NCBI GenBank assembly: GCA_904066235.2
Contig: CAJFCV020000004.1
Location: 6,696,001-6,760,000, forward strand
From: Bursaphelenchus xylophilus
Lineage: Eukaryota; Nematoda; Chromadorea; Rhabditida; Aphelenchoididae
DNA: 64,000 bases
Direction of reading: 5' to 3'
Shown: positions 33,983 through 47,000 of the stretch, one piece after another
Layout: each line of letters starts with the position of its first letter
Numbering within the stretch: position 1 is the stretch's first letter
Notes under the pieces: model-generated
Seen by the model: only the letters and a program-made list of their open reading frames with translations
What the model was told of the DNA's origin: nothing
The model's database searches: none
Translations under genes and position numbers: made by a program

Positions 33983-36179
33983 AACACTGCAAATAAATTG
34001 TATGAATACTTGTATGGGAGTGCTAAGTACAATTGAAATTGTATTCCTTTACATGGAATCCGATGTCATCAAACAAGGGAAGTGGATGTCACACTTGAAA
34101 TTAGTGGAAAGGAGGGACCAAAATGATTTTGCAACAAAAAACGGATTAAAGTTAAATGGAGCATGAAGGAAAGAGAAAGAAAAAAATAACATGGCAAAAC
34201 ATTATTTTTGATCTTGAAATATTTAGTAAGAAAGAAATGTGAAAAGAAGGAAAACGTGAACCAAGGTGTAAATTAGAGGACGGATACCAAAATACATTCT
34301 ATTTGAAGAATTTGTTTACCTCGGGGCATTTCCAAAACAAATGGAAAATTGGGATTTGTTCGCCTTTTAATTGTAAAAGCGGCTCTAAACAGTAGTGCTT
34401 CCAGAAAACCCAATTCAGTGCCTTCTCAACCTAACCTAATTAAACTTGCCTGCGGCACCTGCAGACCTCATAAACAGGATATATCCGGCAATAATTTGGA
34501 AAAAGTTTTGGCCAAAGCACGCAATCTCTCCTCGCATGCCCTGAGGGGAACACAAAAACCGGTTTAAATTTTTATTAATACAGCCTCTCTTTGAGGGGGG
34601 AGGGTCACAAAAATTTAACGCCGCTCCCCACACCTGAAGAAAGTGCATGCCCTGGGGACCTAAAGCCGCGAGAATTTCAGAGGGAGAGCCGCTTAAAATG
34701 ATCTCGGCCCAGATTTACCGACTTGTCGTTAGACTTGGCGCCAGAATTGTTGAGGATCTCAAACAAATTCCTCAATTTTCCCGACATAAAATAAAGTATT
34801 GAAAAACAAAGATAACAGAAAATTTGGGTTTAGCCGGGATTACTGTAATCTTCAAAAATAGGCCGACGAACTTTGGGTGTCTTGCTTTTTGGCCACAATA
34901 AAGAGCTCTCTGCATGTGAAAATCCAATTTACCCCGATTCCTTCTCGTTTAACACATCTCGTAACATGAAATAAATACAATTTCCGAGTGAATTCAATGC
35001 CCGGATATAATCTATCGCTGCTTCCTCAGCCTGTTCGAAGGAGAACGAAGGGGTTTTTTCGATAAATTATGGATAATAGCCTACGCAAGGTCATCTTCGA
35101 GATTCTAGCGGGGTTATTGTAATCTATGTAAGAATAAATGCAAATTGCAATGTATCCGACTATTTGTGATAGTATACACCTGTGGGAGGCAACTTCTAAC
35201 ACCCCTGTCACGTACACCGATAAAATTATGGTCGAAATTACAGTAATCCTATATGATTAATATATCAGATACAATTATTTATTGGGAGGCAATAAAAATA
35301 ATTTGGAAAGGCCATAATACGTAAAAAGTTGGCCCGAGACCAAAGAGAGGGAGAGAGGACCCGCGCGGCTTTAATGGAATAATATGGAGCTGAGGAAAGC
35401 CGGTTATGCCGACACGTTGGCACGGCCCGGCAGACACAAAGAAGCGCTGGATTTGGGGGCGGAGAGAACGGGCATGATCTCGTTACACTTACCCTATCCG
35501 CGCTTCTTTCCGCTTCTCCTGCGTGGTCTCCGCCGACTCGGAGAAACATTTCTTCAACGCGGAGGGTTCTCGTCGCGGGGAAGGGGATCGACTCATGTGG
35601 CTGACGAACTTCTCTCCGTCCCTTAATTTGTACGGCCGAGACTTTTGGCCATCGTTAAGCAGCGCTGAAAGAATTACATTCCAATTACATAGATTGGCCG
35701 GCTAGATAAACACAGAGTTAACAATCCCTTACCATGAGTCTCAATTCTACTCAGGGGCGGCAGATTGATGAGTTTTGATTTAGAGACCTTTATGAGACCG
35801 GGCGGAAGCATGAAATTTGGAGGGAAGAGTGACCCCCAGGGCCTGGGGCTCTTTTAAAATGCGACAACTGACTCTAATTATTAAATTTATTATTTCTCCA
35901 CAAACAAGTGCAAGATAATCTGATCGGCTAATTGATTTATACATAATACCAGTAAACGTAAAAATGTTCATGACGGAATCCTTGCAGACTGCAAGATACG
36001 ATGGTTATCTACAATGTCACGACTTTCTTGACGCGTCTCTAATACCTGCTAAATATTATTATATGACTGGACTTGGAATATGCGCTACAAAAACTATAAA
36101 AATAGAGATACTTGTATTGAATATAGTTAAAACTCCTAGATGAAGGTTAGAAAATAAAAAAAAAGATATGGTAGGAGAG
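33983..36179. other. Upstream region of the Kv-like gene, no gene recognised
   Basis: 2.2 kb between two same-strand genes. Open frames at about 34349-34567 and 35265-35626 lack family resemblance, splice support or protein-like composition. A GC-rich block at about 35340-35660 stands out from the AT-rich surroundings and could be a regulatory or first-exon region. Confidence 0.5.
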
Positions 36180-39100
36180 TTATGAGGGTTCGGTGGAAGT
36201 TGTCCTTGTTCGGAATGTCTTCATTTTTTCGGTCAGAGAGTATTTTTTGTCAAAGAATTCCGTCAATGAAGGCTCGGCGGCGACGGTGGCCAGGATCTGC
36301 TCCAGGTTCAGTCTCCATTCCCCTTCTTTTTCGGGACTCTTGGGAAGATCTCCATCATTTTCTTTCGTCTCTTCTTCTGTTGAATTGATCGCATCTCTAA
36401 TATCATTTTGCAGTTGATTCAAATAATTCTTTTCAGCTTCTCCCAATTGTAAAAGCAATGTTCCGGCTACAGCGAGAGCGTGGTAGATCTGCATATCTTC
36501 GTCTCCTGCTCCGATTATATCATAAAAGGTCTTCAGCAGATTAATGAACTCGGTCTGATTGATCTGGCTAACCTCCACATCTGACTGGAGCTCGAATTTC
36601 TTTAGATTTGTATTGTTAATCTTCTGAGTGAGTGCTTTAATGGCGTCGCTGACATCTTCGACCATGGAGAAAGAGTCTAAATTAAAATTTATATAACTCA
36701 TCACCGAGAAAGTAACCCACCACTGATTTCACTGTGCTCATTGTCTGGGATACTGAAATCAGAGAGAGGAGAGCCCGGGAAAAGCCTGGGAGTGAAGTTT
36801 TGTCTTGATTGGATGGAACTTCGGTCACTCAGAGACTCCAAAAGACTGGTCGAATCAAAGCCTGTGGGCATAGATTCGCTGGTTGTAACGCCTGAGGGCC
36901 CAGGTTTATCCACGGAACTTAACATACTTCCAGAACTGGCTGATCGCGGTATGGCCTCCAAAAGTTCGGTAGCATCTGTCGCCACTTCTGGTTCGTCTTC
37001 TGAAAATATTTATAACTTTGAGTTTAAACAATAACTACCATTATCATCGTCCTCATTGATGCTGTTAACCGATCCCCGATCTTCAAAATCATTAGCCATC
37101 GAGACTGGGGGGATGTGGAGTCGATAGAAAAGAGTGACCCTGCTGATGGCATCCCCCTTCACCAACGTCCCGACAGTGATGGCCAAGTCTTTGAATGTTA
37201 CGTAACCTTGTTGTTGCGAGTCCAATAACTATCAAAGATAAACGTAACCTTTTGATTTTTATGTCTTACTCTAAATACCCTGATCACAAATATCCTTGAA
37301 CATTGCCAAGGCAACAACTGCGGGAATATGTGGCAAAACAGCTCCAGGTCGATCTTATATTGTCCTTGATTGTCCTTCTGCTTGTCCCCATTCTCATTCC
37401 GAGACCCTAATCTGGTATGCCAACTGAGTAAGTATTGTTCTTTAACCAGATTGTACAATTGTTGTAATTCCTCCATATTCAAATAACATTCCGAGCCCAC
37501 AGTCTTGATGGTCGACTTCATTTGATTGTCCTCCAAATTCTGAATATGATGTAATCTTTTTTTATGGGACGTCTTCTTACTTGTACTACTTTGAGACGAT
37601 GTTTGAGTCGTAATTTCTCAACATCCTTGTTGGTGAAGGACATCCCGAAGCTTCGGAATGAGTTGGATATGAGTTTTCCCACATAAATGTACTGCGAATT
37701 CTCGACACGGCACTCCGTGATCCTGGATACATAATTAGATAGGGCCAGAATGGCTTCCCCGTCGTCTCGCGCCTTCAGAAGCGCTTCCGAATTCTCCCTC
37801 AGAATTTGAAGGGCGATTTGGAACATAAACTGAAGAGAAAAATTTACATGACATACTGGAACATACCTTGGAACCCTCATAAAAGAACAAATCTAATATG
37901 CGCACTGCTGCATCAAACTTTACGGCGTTCAAAAAAATTGTTAAAAACCATGACAGCGCAACCAAATCATCGATTCCAAGATTAAGGAGCTTGGAATGGA
38001 GGCCGGGAAGTGTTTTGCTGACAATATCGACAAAAACACCTTGATCGACCAAGGCCCCAACCACTTTTGTATTATAATAGTCTGGAAGGAACCTTTCACA
38101 GACCGCAACCAACATCCAGAAGGCTTGCTCTTCGTTGCAGAACAATAATAAGACCGCTCCAACTATATTCATCGCTTGACAGTAACCTTAAAGACTAATT
38201 ATGAGTAAGAAACACACTACTAACCAATACTGGGATTTCTAACGGCATATGCAGCCAAAATCCTTCTCAAAGCATCAATTCCAGGGCCTCCTTGGAATGC
38301 CGGATGCTCAGGTAAAGATCGATGGAGATCACGCTCAATCTCTTCCATCGTAAACGGAGAATAGTCCCTAGATTTACTCAACAATGACTGATATTCTCCT
38401 GGATGTAGATTCATCTCCAAGTCGGCTCCAGAACAAATGGCCCATAACCTTCCCCTCTCCTCATTGGGGACACCCTCCAATAAAAGACGACTCAAATCGA
38501 CCGTTCTGAATAAAGTGGAGTCCTTTCCATAGATCTCATTGAATCTTTCCCACTTCTTTTTCAACTTTTCATCTACATTTTGTTTTGGAGGATACCGTTT
38601 GGACAAAGGTTGAGCCAATATTTGACGTAAACATTCTTCATCCAAGTCAGTAAACTGATCTTTCAACTTTACCTAGAAGGATATTAAAGGTAAAAGCTAG
38701 TTTGTATGTTTTGTTTCCCTCAATTTAACCTTCCTGACTTACCAAGTTTTCTTTCTGCCGTGTCTCTCTTAATTTAGATCTCAGCAAAAAGTTTTTTATC
38801 CGATCATAAACAGTTTGACGATCAGAGAAGGCCGTAAACTGGAGGGATCGACCATTAGTCAGCTGAATCTGAATGCCATTACTGACTCCGTTGTTGATAT
38901 TTGTGAACAGTTCGACTTTGTCGACCATCTTCATGATGATCACCACATTCACGAGACGTTCGACCTTTAAAATAAAACAAATTATGTTTCTTTGTTATTT
39001 TTTATTTGTTCGCCTTTGCCCTTCTGCAGTAAAGTGTTTTTGCACTTACATTAGACCCGAAACACACAAAGTTGGAGGATATATACAGCCGGCCGTTCAC

Positions 39101-42100
39101 ATTCCTCCTGTCGTAGGGGGTGTATAATCGACAGGCCGTGTCGCCATCCAGTTTCTCAGAATGGGGCAAAGTAAATCGTCTCCTGTAATAAAACATGTTT
39201 TAAATTCTCGATCAAGTTTTGATTAGAAAGTTTGAGCTGTAAACTCTGTCTTTCATTTAAAGACAGATGTGGGGGCAGACTGAATCAAAATAAGGAACAG
39301 GACCAGAGGGGAACATGGATCATATGCGAGAGTGACTCAAGGCTTTATGAATCTATCAAAGGCTTTATGAATCTATATTTCTCATGCCTTATGCTTTCAG
39401 GAGCCATGGATGCCTTGGACGATATAACTGGTTCAGTTATTGTGTACTCCCGGGCCAATTGTACCCACAGTTTGAAGGCTAAATTACTGTTGGCCGATCT
39501 TGGGATCCCTCATCTGGACATTTCCCTCGATGCATTTCCCCAGGTAAAACGTAACATTTACATTGTATTTTCTAAGGTTGAAACAAAACTAGTTATATCA
39601 TTTTTTGTATTTTTGGATTAATTTTGAAAATTTTTGTAAAGGGTAGGGGGACTCTCCCCATAAACCATGGCTTTTTGACGGGCGCATCTCAGATAAAGTT
39701 TGAGGTGATAAACAAATGTTTGTCTTTCATCTCAAACCCATTTTGTCTGAAAAATCATGGCCAATTCCAATTGCAGATCGATGCTCAGCTCGAGGCGTTG
39801 GTTGGGGGCACCTTTGTGACACCCCAGATCTTCTTCAACAACATCAGAGTTCCCGGTTACGAGAGTTTGAGACGTTTGGTGAGCAATTATGATTATCATT
39901 CCTTATCAGAATTCATGCGTCTTTCGCTACTTTTGATTTATGTTCTAGGTTGCTACTCCTGAACTCTGGCAAGAAGTTCTCGACATGTTGACAGACCAAG
40001 ATAACAACAGTCAATGGAGTGGTGATGACATTGATGACATCATTCCCTTGGAACAGGACAAGATGCTGCACATGATGAGGAAAGCGAATCTGATCCGAGA
40101 GAGGCCCGGAGGCGTCCTGGGACATAGGAATTCGATGAAGGGACAGGATTTTGTGAACTGGCTAATCAAAGAAAAACAAGTCAGTAAGTTTCTGGAATAA
40201 ACAGCATTGTCTTTAGAACGGAGCGACGCCCTCGTCTTGGGGCAGAAACTAATCGACAAGCATTTTGGTCATCAATTAAAGGAACACGCGACCTTCAACC
40301 CAGACAAATTCTATCAAATGCCGGAGGATGATCCAAACATGCCATTGAATTTGACCACGAGAGAACTTCCCAGAACACCAATGAATGTGGACGAATTCAA
40401 CGAGCGGTTTTGCATGATTGTCGACAGGATTTATGAGCATATTCTAAGTGACAATATGATTGTAAGCGACCCCATACTCAGAGACTGACTTTTAGGATGT
40501 ATTCTACGACAGGTTAGATGTTTGTACGGCTTTTGATGACTACAAAGACTTCATCCCCCTGCTGGCAAGTCTAGATCTGTCTGATTCCACGGCCGAAGAA
40601 AGGATTGCCTTATTTATCAACATCTACAACATGATGTTGATCCACATTGTTTACAAATACGGACCTCATTCTAACATCTGGCAGAAGAGAAAGTATTTCA
40701 ACAACACTTATTACTTGATCGATCATCAACGGTATTCTCTCCAATCGATATACAACGGCGTCTTGAGAGGGAACAGAAAAGGACCAGAGATGTTATGGAA
40801 ACCATTTGGGAAAGCGGATCCGAGAAGGAGAGTAAGAACACACACCCGCGAGTACATCTGTTTCAGATTATCATTAAAAATGGAGAGCCATTGACCCATT
40901 TCGGCCTAAATCAATACCGATCTCATGGGACTCCATTGAGGACTTACCGAAGTAATGTAAGTGTACAAGTACTATAACTAAAATATCCGTCTAGACTGTT
41001 ATCACCGACCTTAGAAAGAATGCACAAGCCTTCCTTTCATCCTCAGAAAACTTTAAATTGGATGTCAAAAAGCAGGTCGTATCCATCTCCCCCTTATTTA
41101 AACAGTATTCAATAGACTTTGGAAATCTTCCTGAACATGTAAGTTAATATCAAATTGATACAATCCTCTAGGCGGTAGAATTTCTAATAGAATTTGTAAT
41201 GGAAGACGGCCTTGAGAGAGATGTGTTGATCAAGATGTTTGAAACCAACCAATACACAGTCAATTTCCTAGAGCCAAGTACCGAAACCAACTTCGTGAAG
41301 GAAGAGAAGGTCAAGTAAAAAACAGCAGTAGTAGTCCACTCACCTGTAATTTTCACTCCGTTGTCGAGCATCCAGATCTCGTTTAATAAAGCAATTCCCT
41401 GATGATTTTTTGGCTCTTTTCTTCGGATTTTCATTTATAAATTTTTGCCGTAAAAGTGCATCTTCAGAGAATCCCTCTTCCTCGATCAATCTGAAAAAGT
41501 AAAGAAATTATAACAGGATAATCGAGTCACATCAGCCCCAGTCTAATCTACTGTCCCTAAATTTGTCCGTAAGCCACTGTAAAGTACATAAACTCAACAA
41601 TATTTTGACATAAATGACGGGCGATTCAATTATTAAACGTCTACAAGATTATGAAAACCATGGAATAGCAACTGGGGGATCATCCAACAGTCATTTCAGA
41701 AGACTCAATATGCGTTTTTTGTTTGTAATCTCTTTTTTCCCATTAGTGATCCATACTTTTGGTGATGGGACCCACAAAAACTATTACTATACTAACCTCG
41801 GAGCTCCGCCGGATAATGAAACTGTAATCCGAACCAAGGTTAAACGAGGGATCTGCCTTCGAGACCACGATTTCATCTGCAACTCACATAATCCCAATCT
41901 AACTTGCACTTGTTACCAATACGATAGTTCCAAGGTAATATCCCCTGCTGACTTAACCTAATGTAACTTTTCCTTTTTAGCCTTTACAGTACGCAAAATG
42001 TGATCAGAAGTTCCAACTGATGGATCCCTCAACAAATGTCTTGAGATTCAAATCCCCAATGCCCGCCCATCCTCGATACATCGATTTTGTCGATGAAATG

Positions 42101-43697
42101 TTTGTTAAGGTGATAGCCGATACAGCTGCTATCGATAAAGTAAGTCTACACAATTCAAAACATTTTTCAGAGTAATATTTTCATATTGAGAAAAACATGT
42201 AACTCCCGATTCATGTATCTCTACTTTGGAATCATTCACGATCTTAGCGAGGTCGACTTCAATAATATCAGAATGATGGACACCAGTTACATCACTCCCA
42301 GAATCTTCCTCAGTAATCGAAATCTGATGGAACAAGTTTGGGTCCCAGCTCAAGCCATTGATAAAGTAAGATGAGAACTTTGTGTCTTATATGTCTTCCT
42401 TCATAGATCACTTCTTTGCCGGAGGTCGTTTGTCAGAAATGCGAATGGTATCGACAGAACATGCCCAATACTGACATAGATACCCAGACCAAGAAAGCCA
42501 TGTTGGAAACAAGTAAAAAGGAGACATTCTGGGTCGAAGATGAAGAAGAAAAGAAGACCCCAGGTCTCACAAATTCACACATAGCTATGATAGTGGGTGC
42601 AAGTGTACTGTCCTTACTCCTCTTATCCATTTTGGGCTTCTCCCTTGTCAACTATTTCTGCAAAAAGAACACCTGATCTATCAACTCTCCTATTCTAATT
42701 ATCTTATCAGTACCGTGGTCCACACACTCTGAGTTCAGCATTTCTTAAGGATAATTTTGATATCGACTGTATAAATTAATCCTCCGAAAGTTATCAATAA
42801 AAACATACTGTTTCATGGCCATGTTTGCCAATTGAGAGGCCAATTTGAATGCCTCTTTGAAGCTGACCAGTAATGAAAAGTCGTAGGTTTCGCTTCGGGT
42901 AACAACGGTAAAAGTTTGAGGGAAGAGGAGAGGCGCATTCTTCTCCAATTTCTAAAATTCAAAAGATATACGTTTAGCAGACAACTTACAGTAATCTCGG
43001 TCCAACGGATCTGAATCTTGGTTTGCTTTCCCACCAAGAAACTGTAAAAACACAAAAAATTGACCGAGAAATAAAGTTTTCCTTGAAACGGGGTCCTGCC
43101 CTTCCAATATGTACCGGCATAATCTGTTATCGACTCGATTAATTTGTTAATTCAATAACTTACAATTGACTAATTTTTCTTCGGTCGGTAAATCGAAAAT
43201 CTTGTGAAACTTATGCAACACCAGATCCTTGGACACTTCTGTCTCAGATGATTGTTTCTTATTCTTCTCGGCTTCCAACAAGCTTTCGACTTTGGTCATT
43301 ACAAACTCTCTGGCTTCGGCCTCGGTCTCGAATTTTGCCAGGACTGGTAAAACATTCTTCTCCAAATAATCCCAATGTGTTTGGATTTCACTTGAATTCA
43401 GAGCAACAGCAACGACTAGAAATCAAGAGGAAAATCGATACAAAAATACCTGTTGAGATACTCAGATCATCTCCATCATAGTGATAGATGATACGAAAAG
43501 GCAGGGATTTTGTATCAAAAACTGAATCGATGGTAGCTACAAAAAGTGATCCAAGTCCTTTGCCCTGTGCTTTCCTCTTTTGTAAGACAAAAAACAGATT
43601 TGCCCGTTCATTTATCCTGGAAAAACGACATAATTTTTTTTTGGTCTTACCAGAACGGCTGGGAGACCATCAGATGGTCCGGTTTGACCCAAACCAT
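36180..43697 (-). CDS. Rab GTPase-activating protein, TBC1D8/TBC1D9 type (two GRAM, TBC, EF-hand)
   Basis: Start at 43697: [16 protein letters not shown], spliced to [15 protein letters not shown]. The first GRAM region and linker follow (43.6-42.8 kb; [40 protein letters not shown]). Exon 42809 joins exon 41344-41490 as [15 protein letters not shown], and that exon joins exon ending 39182 as [19 protein letters not shown], the second GRAM. These joins reproduce the TBC1D9 order exactly. The TBC domain follows at about 38.5-37.8 kb ([39 protein letters not shown] with the catalytic Gln finger YCQ). Then comes an EF-hand-like segment ([14 protein letters not shown]) and a Ser/Glu-rich tail ending TTSTEPS. 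It likely inactivates a Rab on endomembranes. Introns 41491-42808 and 39183-41343 each contain a complete gene on the other strand. Confidence 0.9.
39406..41318 (+). CDS. Glutaredoxin-DEP-DUF547 protein, nested in an intron of the Rab-GAP gene
   Basis: Three domains in order. A glutaredoxin-like fold comes first: [20 protein letters not shown], then [20 protein letters not shown]. Its active site is CTHS, so only the first Cys of a CxxC is kept, as in monothiol enzymes. A DEP domain follows ([34 protein letters not shown]). Last is DUF547 ([53 protein letters not shown]). This architecture is known in animals, including nematodes, with no clear biochemical role. The start ATG at 39406 follows a TTTCAG; an upstream untranslated exon or a trans-splice site is possible. 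Seven or so introns; stop at 41316-41318. The whole gene sits inside host intron 39183-41343, and its stop is 25 bases from the host exon. Confidence 0.88.
41710..42676 (+). CDS. Unrecognised type I membrane protein, nested in an intron of the Rab-GAP gene
   Basis: The start [18 protein letters not shown] is a good signal peptide, so I chose 41710 over the in-frame ATG at 41614. The ectodomain has about eight Cys ([20 protein letters not shown] and [17 protein letters not shown]) and sequons (DNETV, PNLTC). A single membrane segment ([20 protein letters not shown]) lies near the C-terminus, followed by the short tail [11 protein letters not shown]. Introns are at about 41935-41980, 42139-42171 and 42366-42407. 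I know no family; it looks nematode-specific. It lies wholly inside host intron 41491-42808 on the opposite strand, so transcripts of host and guest are antisense. Confidence 0.78.
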
Positions 43698-44087
43698 TTT
43701 GTGAAATGGTTTGAACAGTATTATCTATATTCGGAACTCAATAACAGGTGCGCTTCTCGCTCATTTTTATTTATTTTTTTCACACATCGCGTTAGTAATA
43801 AGGTGAAACGTAATGCCACTAAACTCCGTCTAATGCCAATTTCCTGCAGATTTCATAAATTTAATTGCCAGATTTTGAAGGTAAGTGTAAAACAGCCGAA
43901 TAAGTATACGCTCTTTGAGAAAACTTACACGTTTATATGTTCTCTAACAATAACTGCTTCTTTTAACTTTGTATTCTTTCCCATTCACATTGTACTTGTT
44001 GAGCCACCTCGGTCCCACAACGACAACGCCTGAAAATCTTTATAATTTTAGAAAAATAAAAATTTTGTCAAAAAAAATTAGATAAAG

Positions 44088-47000
44088 ATGGGAAAAAGTA
44101 AGGCCAAAACTGGAGGACCTACTACTGGCAATGCGGCGAAAGTGAAGAAACAGGTAAGTTAAATTTATGCTTTAAATTCTTGGTCTAGGGTAAGACGCGA
44201 AGATCTTTCAAGAAAGGCGAAAATGGAAAATTCAGAAGGTTTCACAAAAACAAGAAGAATAAAGATCAGGAGCTAAAACATAAGGAACCGGAGACAAAGC
44301 AAAAGAAGGTGTTTGTACCAAAGAAGGTAATGGAGATTAATCCGGATGATGTTGAAGATCTTATGGACGCCTTATTGGAAAATGAAGAGTTCAGAACAGG
44401 GTCTGTTGAAGATGTGGAAATCGTAGATGATGCGCAAGGAGAAAGCGAAAGTAAGGATGAGGAGGAAGACGGAGAGGATGATGTTGAAATGGAAGTTGAA
44501 GTATGTCTTAAATAGCGATAACCTTTGATTTTTGATTTTTTCAGCAAGAAGAGAAGAAGCCCTCAAGTTTAAAATTGTCGGGCGTTGAGAGAATGGCGCA
44601 ATGGATAAAGGATTCAGAAGAAGTACGTTATAATGTTAAAAGACGATTTGCCAGAATTTGAATCGGCGGTGGCGGTAGGATCTTACTATGCATTTTTTGA
44701 GTTAAATAGTACTATGGTCCATCTTGAGCCAATATGTAAAATATTTTTGAAAAATATGTCATGATGATGGATAACAAATTTATTGACTCGACGGAAACGG
44801 TTTACAACGTCCATGGATTTGCAATTGGGACGCTGGAACCTTCTGGAAATATGTTTTAGGCGATGCACGATGCTCGTCATTTTCCTGGTTGGCACGATTT
44901 GGCCAAGAGTACTGTAACATGGCGATTCAGGAACTGTGCACATTAAGAATTACAAAAACTTGTCGTTTCTTCCCGATTTCATCAAGCTTTATTTCATATT
45001 CGGAAACAGCATTGAAGTTTGCATAGGCAGGGCTAGCACACACTGTACTATGGCGTCGTCTTTCCCATGAAATTTGCATATGTTTGCGTAGCATCTCTGC
45101 TCTGAGTATAACATTACGGCCACTTGGACTTAAGAAAAGCGAAAAAGGTGTTATACCGTTAGTGATATTATGTATAAGTGATATCAAACCACATTGTGTG
45201 AGCTAGTTGCGGTTCACGGTTACTGTAACATCGGTTTTTATGTTTTTCGGAAATTTGGAAAAAATCCATTTTCCGAAGGACTACCGCATTTGATGGAATA
45301 TATTTTAGAAATTGTGTACTGGGGTCTTAAAAGATCTTATGCAAGTTTCATCAAAAAGAAGGCACCATAACACAGTGTATGGTACTATCTGATGCAAAAT
45401 TTAATGCTGATTCTGAAAATATGAAAGGAAGTTCCATGAAATCGGGGGGAAAATGACGATTTTTTGTAATTTACATAGTCCTTGAACCACGATGTTACAG
45501 TAATCCTGACCAAACGGTGCCAATAAGGGAAATGATATCCAAAGCGTATTTCCAGGGAGTATTATTTTTACTCAGAAATGGTATAGTAAAATTCTACCGC
45601 ACACTACTGTTGCCGGCTGATTCAACTTCTTGCGAAGTCCCTTTTAAATGCACTGTTTTTTCAGAGATTAGATATGGATAACTGGGGAGAATTGAACGTG
45701 TCCGAAGCTATTCTTTGTGCTTTAGAGAGTGAAGGGTATGTCGCTATTTCGCGTCCTTTTACTGTTTAAGGCTTACAAATCCGACGGAGATACAAAAGAA
45801 CGTGGTTCCCCTGGCCAGTGATGGCTTTGATATATTTGGAGCGGCCGAAACAGGAAGTGGAAAGACATTGGCGTTCTTGATACCGGTTCTCGAGAACCTC
45901 TTGAAACATCAAGAAGAACACGGCACTGTAGATTTCAAAGAGAAGAAATTATCAGCGCTTTGTATGGCTCCAACCAGAGAATTGGTGATGCAGATCAACA
46001 AAGAATTTAAGAAGTTCTCAAAGTTCACCAACTTCCGAACAGCCGCCATTATTGGAGGAATGAGTGAAGAACGGCAGAAACGGTTGCTCGATCGAAAACC
46101 TGATATCATCATAGCTACCCCAGGACGATTCTGGTCATGGGTATGTTGATTTCTAAATTATACTTTAATTTTTAGGTTTCCAAACATCCATATGCTGGAG
46201 ATTTCACGAGCCTTAAGAATGTTGTGATCGATGAGATTGACAGGATGCTGGAGAAGGGGCATTTTAGGGAAATGAATGAAATCATCGAAAAGATTCATGA
46301 GTAAGTGTTGTTACATTGGAATTTCTAAGGCATTTATTGTACTATTTTGTTTATGCTTATACGTGGCTTTATATTTATGCCAGGATCGTTTTCCATTTAG
46401 GCAGAAGACGAGTAGGCTTCAGACACTAGTGTTTTCTGCCACATTAACCTTCTTGATGCTCCCTGACGTCGAAAAAGCTCAACAAACAAGGGAATCCAAA
46501 TTAAGGGAGATTGCCAAAACAAGCAAAATGAGGAAGAATTACAAAGTAATAGACCTGACTAATGAGTTCGCCACCCCAACCACGCTCAAAGAACGGAGAA
46601 TCTGCTGTCAGAGTCTCTTGGAGAAGGACAGTCGATTATATTACTTGTTACTGACATACAGAGCCCGAACTTTAATTTTTACCAACAGTATTGATGCTTC
46701 GCAAAGGATATATTCCATATTACTCAAACTGAAAATATCTCCAACACCCTTGCTTCTGCATGCCAAGATGCAGGAACGGAAAAGATTGAAGAATTTGGAT
46801 AGATTTGCCTGTAAGTGACCCTTAATTTGGCTGGTATTGTTGGTTTTCAGCTACCCCAAGCTCCGTGTTGATAGCTACAGACGTGGCTGCCAGAGGTTTG
46901 GACATCAAGAATATCGAGAATGTCATCCATTATCAGATCCCTAGAACAGCCGAAGATTATATTCATAGATCGGGAAGGACTGCCAGAGCTCTCAAGAATG

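Noticed and set aside
35265..35626. Overlapping frames in a GC-rich block
   Set aside because: Frames on both strands come from GC content; composition is not protein-like and no family resemblance is seen.
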